Counted from the first letter of the stretch, positions 27,903 through 38,129 are shown. The stretch: 64,000 nucleotides of DNA from Enterobacter sp. Cy-643 (GCF_011752815.1 NZ_VWWV01000001.1:1054001-1118000), one strand, 5' to 3'. A program made the numbers and translations. Notes: generated by a model not told the origin, from the letters alone.

Positions 27903-28550
27903 GTGGCTCAATCCTTTTTCGACCTGCCAACCTATATTAAGTTTTTTATCGGGATGTTTGCTCTGGTCAACCCGGTAGGGATCATTCCCGTATTTATTAG
28001 TATGACCAGTTACCAGAGTGCCGCAGCAAGAAATAAAACCAACCTCACGGCCAATCTCTCGGTGGCGATTATTCTCTGGACCTCACTTTTTTTGGGTGAC
28101 GGTATTCTGCAAGTTTTTGGTATTTCAATTGATTCATTCCGCATTGCCGGCGGCATTCTTGTGGTGACGATTGCTATGTCAATGATCAGCGGCAAGCTGG
28201 GTGAAGACAAACAGAACAAGCAAGAGAAGTCGGAGAGCGCGATACGCGAAAGCGTGGGGGTTGTTCCCCTGGCATTACCGTTGATGGCGGGGCCGGGTGC
28301 CATCAGTTCAACGATTGTCTGGGGAAGTCGCTATCATAGCTGGGGTCATCTGCTGGGATTCTCCCTTGCCATTGCGCTGTTTGCATTTTGCTGTTGGCTG
28401 CTGTTCCGCATTGCACCGTGGCTGGTGCGTATACTGGGGCAAACCGGGATCAACGTGATTACCCGTATTATGGGCCTGCTTCTGATGTCTCTGGGGATCG
28501 AATTTATTGTCACCGGGGTCAGGGCTATCTTCCCGGGCCTGACAAGTTAA
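27903..28550 (+). CDS. ychE: MarC-family membrane protein YchE
   Basis: A 215-residue inner-membrane protein of the UPF0056/MarC family with about six helices and no established function. Family segments include FALVNPVGIIPVFISMT, FRIAGGILVVTIAMSMI and VPLALPLMAGPGAIS. The start is GTG 27903, preceded by GGAG at 27893-27896; this gives exactly the E. coli length, while a TTG at 27876 has no support. A strong terminator follows. Confidence 0.93.
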   Translation: MAQSFFDLPTYIKFFIGMFALVNPVGIIPVFISMTSYQSAAARNKTNLTANLSVAIILWTSLFLGDGILQVFGISIDSFRIAGGILVVTIAMSMISGKLGEDKQNKQEKSESAIRESVGVVPLALPLMAGPGAISSTIVWGSRYHSWGHLLGFSLAIALFAFCCWLLFRIAPWLVRILGQTGINVITRIMGLLLMSLGIEFIVTGVRAIFPGLTS

Positions 28551-28571
28551 TTCCGCTGCCGCTTTCAAATG

Positions 28572-28602
28572 AAAAAGCAGAATCTCTATTCTGCTTTTTT
28601 TC
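28572..28602 (+). terminator. Terminator after ychE
   Basis: AAAAGCAGAAT (28573-28583) pairs with ATTCTGCTTTT (28588-28598) around CTCT, followed by more T residues. Confidence 0.85.
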
Positions 28603-29353
28603 TTTCAGTAGAAGAAAATCTTACCTGCCCGCTATCCTCATTATTGCAAAAGCAAATGCGAATCTTTCATAAGAAAATGCTTTGGAAAACCGTGTATTAG
28701 AGGTTGACCTTGTAACAAGCTGTACAGAAAAGTGGCGATCGAAATGATATTTAGCTGTCGTTATGCAATCAGGCTTGCTGCGGGTTTATTGAGATGATAT
28801 TAGTAATTCATGCCTTCCCGCAGAGGAATGTGCTAAAAAATAATCAATTGTTAATTTTTTGTGAGTGATGAGGCAGGCGATAAATCGACCTCTCTTCTAA
28901 TGCGGTAGTAGTATACTAACTCCATGATTATAAAGATTATGATTGAGTTTTTATAAACATCCTTCCGGCATAACGCTCCCCACAATCTCTCCATAAAAGA
29001 GAAATGGTTAACAAATTTGCAAATTGTATTGGCGGGTATCTGAAGCTTTTGATACTTTCCGGGCAAAACAATTCGCTGAAAAATGTTTCTTTTCTAGATG
29101 AGAATGATTTCGCAGCGTAATCATGTCCTGCGAATAACTAAATCATGGCCGTCGACCACGCAATCGGCGGCAGAAAGAATCGACGTAATGAGGTCGCCGA
29201 ATCGAGCGGCCCGAAAATAAAGTCGGTGATAGCGAAGTAGTAAGGAAAGCAGTATCCCGTACGGACGTTTAACGCTCCTGCGCTGTAAGGGACCCCTGAG
29301 GGGAAGAGGCCGACTTTCGGGTCGGTAATTATAATGAGTGGAGTACCAACACA
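28603..29353 (+). promoter_or_regulatory. Long upstream region and leader of oppA
   Basis: About 750 bases without a gene. Near oppA the RNA leader contains the hairpins CCCC-TGA-GGGG (29293-29303) and CCGAC-TTTCGG-GTCGG (29310-29325). The ribosome site GTGGAG and the start are followed and preceded by a C/A-rich stretch (CCAACACAATGACAA, 29346-29360), the kind of target bound by the small RNA GcvB, which represses oppA in E. coli and Salmonella. No promoter could be assigned with confidence. Confidence 0.5.
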
Positions 29354-30985
29354 ATGACAAATATCACTAAAAAAAGCCTGATTGCAGCGGGCATTTTAAC
29401 TGCGCTGATTGCTGGCAATGTCGCGATGGCGGCAGATGTTCCGGCGGGTGTGCAATTGGCAGAGAAACAAGATCTGGTTCGTAACAACGGCTCAGAACCT
29501 CAATCTCTTGATCCGCACAAAATCGAAGGCGTGCCAGAGTCCAATATCAGCCGCGACCTGTTCGAAGGTCTGCTGGTAAGCGATCTGCAGGGCCACCCAT
29601 CTCCGGGCGTGGCAGAGTCCTGGGACAACAAAGATTATAAAGTCTGGACTTTCCATCTGCGTAAAGACGCTAAATGGTCCAACGGCGAACCTGTCACCGC
29701 GCAGGACTTTGTTTACAGCTGGCAGCGCCTGGCTGACCCGAAAACCGCCTCTCCTTATTCCAGCTACCTGCAGTACGGTCACCTGACCAATATCGACGAT
29801 ATCATTGCCGGTAAAAAGCCGACCAGCGATCTGGGCGTGAAAGCCATCGATGACCACACTCTGGAAGTCACCCTGAGCGAGCCGGTGCCATACTTCTACA
29901 AACTGCTGGTTCACCCATCCGTTTCTCCGGTACCGAAAGCTACCGTTGAGAAATTCGGCGACAAATGGACCCAGCCTGCCAACATCGTGACCAACGGTGC
30001 ATACAAATTAAAAGATTGGGTGGTGAACGAGCGTATCGTTCTGGTGCGTAACACCAACTACTGGAATAACGCGAAAACCGTGATTAACCAGGTGACCTAC
30101 CTGCCAATCTCTTCTGAAGTAACAGACGTTAACCGCTACCGCAGCGGTGAAATCGACATGACGTATAACAACCTGCCGATTGAGCTGTTCCAGAAACTGA
30201 AAAAAGAAATACCAACCGAAGTTCACGCCGATCCGTACCTGTGTACTTATTACTACGAGATCAACAACCAGAAAGCACCATTTACCGATCCTCGCGTTCG
30301 TGCGGCGCTGAAACTGGGCCTGGATCGCGACATCATCGTGAACAAAGTGAAAAACCAGGGCGATCTGCCGGCTTATGGTTATACCCCACCGTATACCGAT
30401 GGCGCGAAACTGACCCCGCCAGAGTGGTTCACCTGGTCTCAGGACAAGCGTAACGAAGAAGCCAGAAAACTGCTGGCTGAAGCAGGTTACACCAAAGACA
30501 AGCCGCTGACTTTCAACCTGCTGTACAACACCTCCGATCTGCACAAGAAGCTGGCTATTGCCGTGGCATCTATCTGGCAGAAAAACCTGGGCGTGAACGT
30601 CAAGCTGGAGAACCAGGAGTGGAAAACCTTCCTGGATACCCGCCATCAGGGGACCTTCGACGTGGCGCGTGCGGGCTGGTGTGCGGACTATAACGAACCG
30701 ACTTCCTTCCTGAACACCATGCTGTCCGACAGCTCTAACAACACCGCGCACTATAAGAGCCCGGCGTTCGACAAAATTATTGCCGACACCCTGAAAGTGA
30801 CCGACGAAGCCCAGCGTACCGCGCTGTATGAGAAAGCTGAGCAACAACTGGATAAAGACTCAGCCATCGTCCCGGTTTACTACTACGTTAACGCCCGTCT
30901 GGTTAAGCCGTGGGTGGGTGGTTACACCGGTAAAGACCCGATGGATAATGTCTACGTAAGAGACTTATACATTATCAAACATTAA
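29354..30985 (+). CDS. oppA: Periplasmic oligopeptide-binding protein OppA
   Basis: Binds peptides of about two to five residues in the periplasm with little side-chain preference and hands them to the OppBCDF transporter, including cell-wall peptides brought by MppA in relatives. The 543-residue protein begins with a Sec signal peptide (KKSLIAAGILTALIAGNVAMA, cleavage predicted before ADVPAG). The family-5 solute-binding motif appears in GLLVSDLQGHPSPGVAESW, and the peptide-contact region RAGWCADYNEPTSFLNT is present. It heads oppABCDF and is separated from oppB by 108 bases with a large hairpin. Confidence 0.98.
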   Translation: MTNITKKSLIAAGILTALIAGNVAMAADVPAGVQLAEKQDLVRNNGSEPQSLDPHKIEGVPESNISRDLFEGLLVSDLQGHPSPGVAESWDNKDYKVWTFHLRKDAKWSNGEPVTAQDFVYSWQRLADPKTASPYSSYLQYGHLTNIDDIIAGKKPTSDLGVKAIDDHTLEVTLSEPVPYFYKLLVHPSVSPVPKATVEKFGDKWTQPANIVTNGAYKLKDWVVNERIVLVRNTNYWNNAKTVINQVTYLPISSEVTDVNRYRSGEIDMTYNNLPIELFQKLKKEIPTEVHADPYLCTYYYEINNQKAPFTDPRVRAALKLGLDRDIIVNKVKNQGDLPAYGYTPPYTDGAKLTPPEWFTWSQDKRNEEARKLLAEAGYTKDKPLTFNLLYNTSDLHKKLAIAVASIWQKNLGVNVKLENQEWKTFLDTRHQGTFDVARAGWCADYNEPTSFLNTMLSDSSNNTAHYKSPAFDKIIADTLKVTDEAQRTALYEKAEQQLDKDSAIVPVYYYVNARLVKPWVGGYTGKDPMDNVYVRDLYIIKH

Positions 30986-30996
30986 TGGCAATTCGT

Positions 30997-31040
30997 GGGG
31001 CAGGGCCCACCGGTTTCGGCCGGTGGATAAGGTCTGCCCC
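30997..31040 (+). other. Nested hairpin in the oppA-oppB spacer
   Basis: GGGGCAG (30997-31003) can pair with CTGCCCC (31034-31040), enclosing the perfect stem CCACCGG-TTTCGG-CCGGTGG (31007-31026). Such an element after a highly expressed binding-protein gene usually stabilises the upstream mRNA against 3' exonucleases and lowers expression of the membrane genes. No T-run follows directly. Confidence 0.75.
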
Positions 31041-31093
31041 ATCGTGTCTTATTTACATCGCACTGCAAAGGCACAGGCCAGAAGGTACGGGCA

Positions 31094-32014
31094 ATGTTGA
31101 AATTTATTCTACGTCGTTGTCTGGAAGCAATTCCGACACTCTTTATTCTTATCACGATTTCCTTCTTTATGATGCGTCTCGCCCCGGGGAGTCCTTTTAC
31201 CGGCGAGCGTACGCTGCCGCCAGAAGTGATGGCGAACATTGAAGCGAAGTATCACCTTAACGATCCCATCACCACTCAGTACTTCAGCTATTTAAAACAG
31301 CTGGCGCACGGAGATTTTGGGCCGTCATTTAAATACAAAGACTATTCGGTCAATGACCTGGTGGCGTCCAGCTTCCCGGTATCCGCAAAATTGGGCGCAG
31401 CGGCTTTCATCTTTGCCATTGTGCTGGGTGTGACGGCGGGCGTGGTTGCGGCGCTGAATCAAAACACTAAATGGGATTACACGGTAATGGGCTTTGCCAT
31501 GACGGGGGTGGTTATCCCCAGCTTCGTGGTGGCGCCGTTGCTGGTACTGATATTCGCTATCACCCTTAAATGGCTGCCCGGTGGGGGCTGGAACGGGGGG
31601 GCGCCGAAGTACATGATACTGCCGATGATAGCCCTGTCTTTGGCGTACATCGCGAGCATCGCGCGTATTACCCGCGGCTCAATGATTGAAGTCCTGCACT
31701 CTAACTTTATTCGCACCGCACGCGCCAAAGGCCTGCCGATGCGTCGTATTGTGCTGCGCCATGCGCTGAAACCTGCGCTGCTGCCGGTCCTGTCATACCT
31801 CGGGCCAGCGTTTGTGGGCATCATCACGGGCTCCATGGTTATTGAAACAATTTATGGCTTGCCGGGCATCGGTCAGCTGTTTGTTAACGGGGCGCTGAAC
31901 CGTGACTACTCACTGGTTCTCAGCCTGACCATTCTGGTCGGTGCGCTGACGATTCTGTTCAACGCGGTAGTTGACGTGCTGTATGCCGTTATCGACCCGA
32001 AAATCCGTTACTAA
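31094..32014 (+). CDS. oppB: Oligopeptide ABC transporter permease OppB
   Basis: First of two inner-membrane permeases of the peptide importer. The 306 residues have six predicted helices, the N-terminal MLKFILRRCLEAIPTLFIL typical of OppB/DppB proteins, and the EAA loop RTARAKGLPMRRIVLRHALK, which docks with the ATPases. The C-terminal YAVIDPKIRY is characteristic. oppC follows with a 15-base gap. Confidence 0.97.
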   Translation: MLKFILRRCLEAIPTLFILITISFFMMRLAPGSPFTGERTLPPEVMANIEAKYHLNDPITTQYFSYLKQLAHGDFGPSFKYKDYSVNDLVASSFPVSAKLGAAAFIFAIVLGVTAGVVAALNQNTKWDYTVMGFAMTGVVIPSFVVAPLLVLIFAITLKWLPGGGWNGGAPKYMILPMIALSLAYIASIARITRGSMIEVLHSNFIRTARAKGLPMRRIVLRHALKPALLPVLSYLGPAFVGIITGSMVIETIYGLPGIGQLFVNGALNRDYSLVLSLTILVGALTILFNAVVDVLYAVIDPKIRY

Positions 32015-32029
32015 GCTGGAGTGGCCATA

Positions 32030-32935
32030 ATGTTGACTAAGAAAAACAGCGAGGCGCTGGAAAACTTCAGTGAAAAACTGGAAGTTGAAGGCCGCAGCCT
32101 GTGGCAGGATGCGCGTCGCCGTTTTATCCATAACCGCGCGGCGATCACCAGCCTGTTTGTCCTGGCTCTGATTGCGCTGTTCGTGGCTTTTGCGCCAGTG
32201 CTGTCGCAGTTTACCTACTTTGATACCGACTGGGGCATGATGTCTGCGGCGCCTGATATGGCATCCGGTCACTATTTCGGGACCGATTCGTCCGGTCGCG
32301 ATCTGCTGGTGCGTGTCGCCATTGGGGGACGTATCTCCCTTATGGTGGGTATTTCTGCTGCGCTGGTGGCGGTTATTGTCGGGACGCTGTACGGCTGCCT
32401 GGCCGGCTATCTCGGCGGCAAAATCGACTCCGTAATGATGCGTCTGCTGGAGATCCTGAACTCCTTCCCGTTCATGTTCTTCGTTATCCTGCTGGTGACC
32501 TTCTTCGGGCAAAACATCCTGCTGATCTTCGTGGCTATCGGGATGGTGTCCTGGCTGGATATGGCGCGTATTGTGCGTGGCCAGACCCTAAGCCTGAAAC
32601 GTAAAGAGTTCATCGAAGCGGCGCACGTAGGCGGTGTTTCTACCCTCAACATCGTTCTGCGCCATATTGTGCCGAACGTGCTGGGTGTGGTCGTGGTGTA
32701 CGCCTCTCTGCTGGTGCCTAGCATGATCCTGTTCGAATCTTTCCTGAGCTTCCTGGGCCTCGGCACGCAGGAGCCTTTGAGCAGCTGGGGAGCACTGTTA
32801 AGCGACGGTGCAAACTCCATGGAGGTATCACCGTGGCTTCTGCTGTTCCCGGCAGGCTTCCTGGTGGTTACGCTGTTCTGTTTTAACTTTATCGGCGATG
32901 GCCTGCGTGATGCCCTCGACCCGAAAGATCGTTAA
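32030..32935 (+). CDS. oppC: Oligopeptide ABC transporter permease OppC
   Basis: Second permease of the importer, 301 residues. It has the extended cytoplasmic N-terminus typical of OppC (NSEALENFSEKLEVEGRSLW), FGTDSSGRDLLVRVAIGGR, and the EAA loop KEFIEAAHVGGVSTLNIVLR. ATG 32030 is chosen since GGAG at 32018-32021 is well spaced; the frame is also open from a GTG at 32021. The C-terminus DGLRDALDPKDR is conserved. Confidence 0.97.
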   Translation: MLTKKNSEALENFSEKLEVEGRSLWQDARRRFIHNRAAITSLFVLALIALFVAFAPVLSQFTYFDTDWGMMSAAPDMASGHYFGTDSSGRDLLVRVAIGGRISLMVGISAALVAVIVGTLYGCLAGYLGGKIDSVMMRLLEILNSFPFMFFVILLVTFFGQNILLIFVAIGMVSWLDMARIVRGQTLSLKRKEFIEAAHVGGVSTLNIVLRHIVPNVLGVVVVYASLLVPSMILFESFLSFLGLGTQEPLSSWGALLSDGANSMEVSPWLLLFPAGFLVVTLFCFNFIGDGLRDALDPKDR

Positions 32936-32945
32936 GGAGTCCTCC

Positions 32946-33959
32946 ATGAGTACTATTGAAACCTCTCCGGTGGCCGCTCCACTGAACAAATCTGAGGTCC
33001 TGCTCGACGTTAAAGACCTGCGCGTGACCTTCGGCACGCCGGACGGTGACGTCACGGCAGTAAACGACCTCAACTTTAGCCTGCGTGCCGGTGAAACCCT
33101 CGGCATCGTCGGCGAGTCCGGCTCGGGCAAATCCCAGACGGCTTTTGCGCTGATGGGCCTGCTGGCGGCCAACGGCCGTATCGGCGGCTCTGCGAAATTC
33201 AACGGCAAAGAGATCCTGAACCTGCCGGAATCGCAGCTTAACCGCCTGCGCGCCGAGCAAATCTCGATGATTTTCCAGGATCCTATGACATCACTGAATC
33301 CGTACATGCGCGTGGGCGATCAGCTGATGGAAGTGCTGATGCTGCACAAAAAACTCGGTAAGGCGGAAGCGTTTGAAGAGTCAGTGCGGATGCTGGATGC
33401 GGTAAAAATGCCTGAAGCGCGTAAGCGTATGCGCATGTTCCCGCACGAATTCTCCGGCGGGATGCGCCAGCGCGTGATGATTGCTATGGCGCTGCTGTGC
33501 CGGCCAAAACTGCTGATTGCTGATGAACCCACCACCGCGCTGGACGTAACCGTTCAGGCGCAGATCATGACGCTGTTGAACGAGCTGAAGCGCGAATTCA
33601 ACACGGCGATCATCATGATCACCCACGACCTGGGCGTTGTGGCTGGGATCTGCGACAAAGTGCTGGTGATGTACGCCGGGCGTACGATGGAATACGGCAA
33701 CGCACGTGATGTCTTCTACAAGCCGGTACATCCGTACTCAATCGGTTTACTGAACGCGGTGCCGCGTCTGGATGCGGAAGGCGAATCCCTGCTGACCATT
33801 CCAGGCAACCCGCCGAACCTGCTGCGTCTGCCGCAGGGCTGTCCGTTCCAGCCTCGCTGCCAGTTTGCGATGGAAGCGTGTAATAGTGCTCCGCCACTGG
33901 AGCAGTTTGGTGATGGCCGCCTGCGTGCCTGCTTTAGACCGGTGGAGGAATTAGCATGA
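32946..33959 (+). CDS. oppD: Oligopeptide ABC transporter ATPase OppD
   Basis: One of two different ATPases that power peptide import. The 337 residues include Walker A GESGSGKS, the Q-loop MIFQDPMTSLNP, signature FSGGMRQRVMIAMAL, Walker B LLIADEPTTALD and the switch His in MITHDLGVV, and the C-terminal oligopeptide domain with a cysteine-containing QGCPFQPRCQFAM...C motif that binds an Fe-S cluster in some relatives. ATG 32946 follows AAGGAG; the longer open frame back to 32808 lies within oppC. It overlaps oppF by four bases. Confidence 0.97.
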   Translation: MSTIETSPVAAPLNKSEVLLDVKDLRVTFGTPDGDVTAVNDLNFSLRAGETLGIVGESGSGKSQTAFALMGLLAANGRIGGSAKFNGKEILNLPESQLNRLRAEQISMIFQDPMTSLNPYMRVGDQLMEVLMLHKKLGKAEAFEESVRMLDAVKMPEARKRMRMFPHEFSGGMRQRVMIAMALLCRPKLLIADEPTTALDVTVQAQIMTLLNELKREFNTAIIMITHDLGVVAGICDKVLVMYAGRTMEYGNARDVFYKPVHPYSIGLLNAVPRLDAEGESLLTIPGNPPNLLRLPQGCPFQPRCQFAMEACNSAPPLEQFGDGRLRACFRPVEELA

Positions 33960-34960
33960 GCACCGTTGCAGAAGAGAGAAAAGTTCTGTTAGAAATCGCT
34001 GACCTGAAGGTGCATTTTGACATCAAAGACGGCAAACAGTGGTTCTGGCAGCCCTCCAAAACCCTGAAAGCCGTGGATGGCGTGACGCTGCGTCTGTACG
34101 AAGGGGAAACCCTCGGCGTGGTAGGCGAGTCCGGCTGCGGTAAATCGACCTTTGCCCGCGCCATCATTGGCCTGGTGAAAGCGACCGATGGCCGCGTGGC
34201 CTGGCTGGGGAAAGATCTTCTGGGCATGAAGCCGGAAGAGTGGCGCGACGTGCGCAGCGATATTCAGATGATTTTCCAGGATCCGCTGGCTTCTCTGAAC
34301 CCGCGCATGAACATCGGCGATATTATCGCCGAGCCGCTGCTGACCTATCATCCAAAAATGCCGAAGCAGGAAGTTCGCGACCGCGTGAAGGCGATGATGA
34401 TGAAAGTCGGCCTGCTGCCAAACCTGGTCAACCGCTACCCGCATGAGTTCTCCGGCGGCCAGTGCCAGCGTATTGGTATCGCTCGTGCGCTGATTCTTGA
34501 GCCAAAACTCATCATCTGCGATGAGCCGGTCTCCGCGCTGGACGTGTCCATTCAGGCGCAGGTGGTTAACCTGTTGCAGAAACTGCAGCGCGAAATGGGG
34601 CTGTCGCTGATCTTTATCGCCCACGATCTCGCGGTGGTGAAGCACATCTCCGATCGCGTACTGGTCATGTACCTGGGCCATGCGGTGGAGCTGGGCACCT
34701 ACGATGAGGTGTACCACAATCCGCTGCACCCTTATACCAAAGCGCTGATGTCGGCGGTGCCGATTCCCGATCCGGATCTGGAAAAGAATAAAACTATCCA
34801 GCTGCTGGAAGGGGAGCTGCCGTCGCCCATCAATCCGCCATCAGGCTGCGTGTTCCGTACCCGCTGCCCGATTGCCGGCCCGGAATGTGCGAAAACGCGT
34901 CCGGTGCTGGAAGGCAGTTTCCGCCATGCGGTTTCCTGTCTGAAGGTTGACCCGCTATAA
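33956..34960 (+). CDS. oppF: Oligopeptide ABC transporter ATPase OppF
   Basis: Second ATPase of the peptide importer, pairing with OppD. The 334 residues carry Walker A GESGCGKS, Q-loop MIFQDPLASLNP, signature FSGGQCQRIGIARAL, Walker B LIICDEPVSALD and switch His in FIAHDLAVV, then the C-terminal cysteine motif SGCVFRTRCPIAGPEC. It ends the operon and is followed by a strong terminator. Confidence 0.97.
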   Translation: MSTVAEERKVLLEIADLKVHFDIKDGKQWFWQPSKTLKAVDGVTLRLYEGETLGVVGESGCGKSTFARAIIGLVKATDGRVAWLGKDLLGMKPEEWRDVRSDIQMIFQDPLASLNPRMNIGDIIAEPLLTYHPKMPKQEVRDRVKAMMMKVGLLPNLVNRYPHEFSGGQCQRIGIARALILEPKLIICDEPVSALDVSIQAQVVNLLQKLQREMGLSLIFIAHDLAVVKHISDRVLVMYLGHAVELGTYDEVYHNPLHPYTKALMSAVPIPDPDLEKNKTIQLLEGELPSPINPPSGCVFRTRCPIAGPECAKTRPVLEGSFRHAVSCLKVDPL

Positions 34961-34968
34961 TCTCGCCT

Positions 34969-34999
34969 GGGGCCAGCACCGCGCTGGCCCTTTCTTTTT
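34969..34999 (+). terminator. Terminator of oppABCDF
   Basis: GGGCCAGC (34970-34977) pairs with GCTGGCCC (34983-34990) around a five-base loop, followed by a T-rich run. The gene after it starts within 15 bases. Confidence 0.9.
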
Positions 35000-35011
35000 G
35001 CGAGGATCACC

Positions 35012-35857
35012 GTGCCAGGCAACATTTCATCACTTCGTGCGCTGCTTTACCGATTTCTGTTCGATCAAAATACTCGCTCAGGGCGCCGGTTCGAGGCGTT
35101 TTGCGGCCTGCTGGCGCTGCTCAGCGTTGCCGTCGTTTTTACCGAATCCAGCGTCGGGAGCGACCCCCGGCTGACCTACGGCGAATGGCAGCTGTTTATC
35201 TGGTTGGAAATCATCTTCACGCTGCTGTTCACCTGTGAATATCTGCTGAGAGTCCTGACCTGGCCGCAGCCCATCCGCTACGTGTTTAGCTTCTGGGGCA
35301 TTATCGACCTGGCGACCATGCTGCCGCTGTACGTTCTGTGGCTGTGGCCAGAGTTTGCTATCCACTACTATTTTGCCTGGCGAGCGATGCGCGCTATTCG
35401 CGTGCTGCGTATTCTTAAACTCCTGCGCTACATGCCGGCGCTCAAAAGCCTTTGGCGCAGCCTGATTAACGCCAGCAATCAGCTGATCCTGTTCTACTCG
35501 TTTATTGCCATTGTGATGGTCGCCGCGGGTGCGCTGATGTACGGTATAGAAGGGAAGGCCAACGGCTTTACCAGCCTGGGCGTAGCGGTCTACTGGGCCG
35601 TTGTGACGGTGACAACCGTTGGCTATGGTGACATTGTGCCGCACACTGCGCTGGGCCGTTTCGTGGCCTCGCTGCTGATTCTGATTGGTTATTCGGTGAT
35701 TGCGATCCCTACCGGGATTTTAACGGCGCAGATGTCGCAGGATATGCAAAGAAGGCGGTCGGTGAGGGAGTGTGTGCGCTGCCATCAGCAGGATCATGCC
35801 AGCAACGCGCATTACTGCAAAACCTGCGGGGAGCATCTTCCGCCCAATGAGAAATAG
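35012..35857 (+). CDS. Voltage-gated-type potassium channel with C-terminal zinc ribbon
   Basis: A 281-residue ion-transport-family protein with six predicted membrane helices. The fourth helix carries a voltage-sensor-like array of Arg/Lys at every third place (Arg124 to Arg139, RAMRAIRVLRILKLLR). The pore has the potassium filter TTVGYGD at 201-207. The cytoplasmic tail is short, lacks an RCK domain, and holds a four-Cys cluster (Cys254, Cys257, Cys269, Cys272) in the style of a zinc ribbon. It is therefore not E. coli Kch, which is longer and has RCK. Start is GTG 35012 with GAGGA before it. It lies between opp and yciU, where E. coli has no gene. Confidence 0.88.
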   Translation: MPGNISSLRALLYRFLFDQNTRSGRRFEAFCGLLALLSVAVVFTESSVGSDPRLTYGEWQLFIWLEIIFTLLFTCEYLLRVLTWPQPIRYVFSFWGIIDLATMLPLYVLWLWPEFAIHYYFAWRAMRAIRVLRILKLLRYMPALKSLWRSLINASNQLILFYSFIAIVMVAAGALMYGIEGKANGFTSLGVAVYWAVVTVTTVGYGDIVPHTALGRFVASLLILIGYSVIAIPTGILTAQMSQDMQRRRSVRECVRCHQQDHASNAHYCKTCGEHLPPNEK

Positions 35858-35890
35858 TCACAGCGCGGCCTGAGAGCCGCGCAGGAAAGA

Positions 35891-36232
<342 letters not shown>

Positions 36233-36257
36233 TTATCGAGTGCCGATGCGCCACGTT

Positions 36258-37718
36258 TTACAGCAACGGACTAAAGAAGTAAAACAGTCGCTCTGCCATC
36301 CGCTGCCAGAGCGGGCGTTTTAACCATAAATGCGCGTCTAATAGCCGCGAGCGGGAAATATAGTCATCCTGCACCGCGGCTAAATCACCGGCAAAACCTT
36401 CATCATCGATGACCAGCGTAATCTCAAAATTCAGCCACAGGCTGCGCATATCCAGGTTAACCGTGCCGACCAGACTTAATTGCCCGTCAACCAGCACGCT
36501 TTTAGTATGCAGTAACCCGCCTTCAAACTGGTAAATCTTCACGCCGGCCGCGAGCAGTTCAGTAAAGAACGCGCGGCTTGCCCAGCCCACCAGTAAAGAA
36601 TCGTTTTTGCGCGGCACGATGATGCTCACGTCCACGCCACGCTGCGCTGCGGTACAAATCGCATGGAGTAAATCATCGCTCGGCACGAAATACGGGGTCG
36701 TCATAATCAGGTATTCACGCGCCGCATAAACGGAGGTCAGCAGCGCCTGGTGAATCAGGTCTTCAGGGAAGCCAGGCCCTGAAGCGATAGTGTGGATAGT
36801 GTGCCCGCTGGCCTCTTCAAACGGCATGATGTTTTCATCCGGCGGCGGCGGGAGAATACGTTTCCCGGTCTCAATCTCCCAGTCGCAGGAGTAAACGATG
36901 CCCATTGCGGTGGCGACCGGGCCTTCCATACGCGCCATTAAATCGACCCACTGACCCACATTCGCATCCTGCTTGAAGAAACGGGGATCAACCATGTTCA
37001 TGCTGCCGGTATAGGCAATATAGTTATCGATCATCACCATTTTGCGGTGCTGGCGCAGGTCCATGCGGCGCAGGAAAACACGCATCAGGTTAACCTTCAG
37101 CGCTTCGACGACCTCAATACCCGCGTTGCGCATCATATTGGCCCACGGGCTGCGGAAGAAGGCGACGCTGCCCGCGGAGTCCAGCATCAAGCGGCAATGA
37201 ATACCGCGCCGTGCAGCGGCCATCAGGGATTCTGCCACCTGGTCGGCCATGCCGCCGGGTTGCCAGATATAAAACACCATCTCGATGTTATGGCGCGCCA
37301 GCTGAATATCACGGATCAGCGCCTGCATGGTCTCATCTGAACTGGTTAGCAGCTGAAGTTGATTCCCTTTCACACCGGCAATGCCCTGGCGGCGTTCGCA
37401 GAGCTGGAACAGCGAGCTGGCAACCTCGCTGGTTTCTGAGGCAAAAATATGCTTACAGTTTTTCAGCTCTTTGAGCCATTTAGCGGTAGAAGGCCACATG
37501 GCGCGCGCGCGCTCTGCCCGGCGTTTACCGAGATGCAGCTCCCCCACCGAGAGATAGGCAATAATCCCGACCAGCGGCAGAATATAGATAATCAATAGCC
37601 AGGCCATTGCCGAAGGGACGGCGCGGCGTTTCATCAATATACGCAGCGTAACGCCGGCGATAAGCAGCCAGTAGCCGAGAATGACCAGCCAGCTCACCAC
37701 GGTATAGAAGGTTGTCAT
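36258..37718 (-). CDS. clsA: Cardiolipin synthase A
   Basis: Inner-membrane enzyme that condenses two phosphatidylglycerols to cardiolipin and glycerol. The 486-residue phospholipase D-family protein starts with two membrane helices ([17 protein letters not shown] and [20 protein letters not shown]) and carries the two HKD motifs [18 protein letters not shown] and [18 protein letters not shown]. The length is identical to E. coli ClsA. yciU follows it. Confidence 0.97.
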   Translation of the reverse strand: MTTFYTVVSWLVILGYWLLIAGVTLRILMKRRAVPSAMAWLLIIYILPLVGIIAYLSVGELHLGKRRAERARAMWPSTAKWLKELKNCKHIFASETSEVASSLFQLCERRQGIAGVKGNQLQLLTSSDETMQALIRDIQLARHNIEMVFYIWQPGGMADQVAESLMAAARRGIHCRLMLDSAGSVAFFRSPWANMMRNAGIEVVEALKVNLMRVFLRRMDLRQHRKMVMIDNYIAYTGSMNMVDPRFFKQDANVGQWVDLMARMEGPVATAMGIVYSCDWEIETGKRILPPPPDENIMPFEEASGHTIHTIASGPGFPEDLIHQALLTSVYAAREYLIMTTPYFVPSDDLLHAICTAAQRGVDVSIIVPRKNDSLLVGWASRAFFTELLAAGVKIYQFEGGLLHTKSVLVDGQLSLVGTVNLDMRSLWLNFEITLVIDDEGFAGDLAAVQDDYISRSRLLDAHLWLKRPLWQRMAERLFYFFSPLL

Positions 37719-37864
37719 GCCTTAAAAATCCTTTTGAAACCGGAGAGTTGAGAGTGTACGCAGAACTTTCATTGCTTAACACTAAAAGTATACGCAAAAC
37801 GGATGGTTTGCCCGGCAGAAGGTTCTATAATGACGCGTCTTTTTTAGAAAATTGAGTTATAGAC

Positions 37865-38044
37865 ATGAGACGTAGCAGAACGGAAGTCGGGCGTTGGCGT
37901 ATGCAGCGTCAAACGCAAAAGCGCAGGGCGCGTTGGCTGGAAAGCCAGTCACGGCGCAATATGCGCATTCATGCTATTCGTAAGTGCCTGGTTAACCAGC
38001 AGCGTAATTCATTGCTGTTTGCCATCCACGATCGCTGGGCATAA
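37865..38044 (+). CDS. yciY: Small basic protein YciY
   Basis: A 59-residue protein very rich in arginine, starting MRRSRTEVGRWRMQRQ and continuing SRRNMRIHAIRKC and RNSLLFAIHDRW. It closely resembles E. coli YciY (57 residues), which lies in the same place next to clsA. The function is unknown; no domain or membrane segment is seen. Confidence 0.85.
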   Translation: MRRSRTEVGRWRMQRQTQKRRARWLESQSRRNMRIHAIRKCLVNQQRNSLLFAIHDRWA

Positions 38045-38129
38045 GACTCGGGCACCGCGTGCGGTGCCCATCAAGCTAATCTTCTTTCCAGTCCCTTCAG
38101 ACCACCCAAAAGAAAGCCAAAGACTGCGA

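Noticed and set aside
35012-35857. Kch potassium channel orthologue
   Set aside because: E. coli Kch is longer and has an RCK domain, which is absent here; only the pore type is shared.
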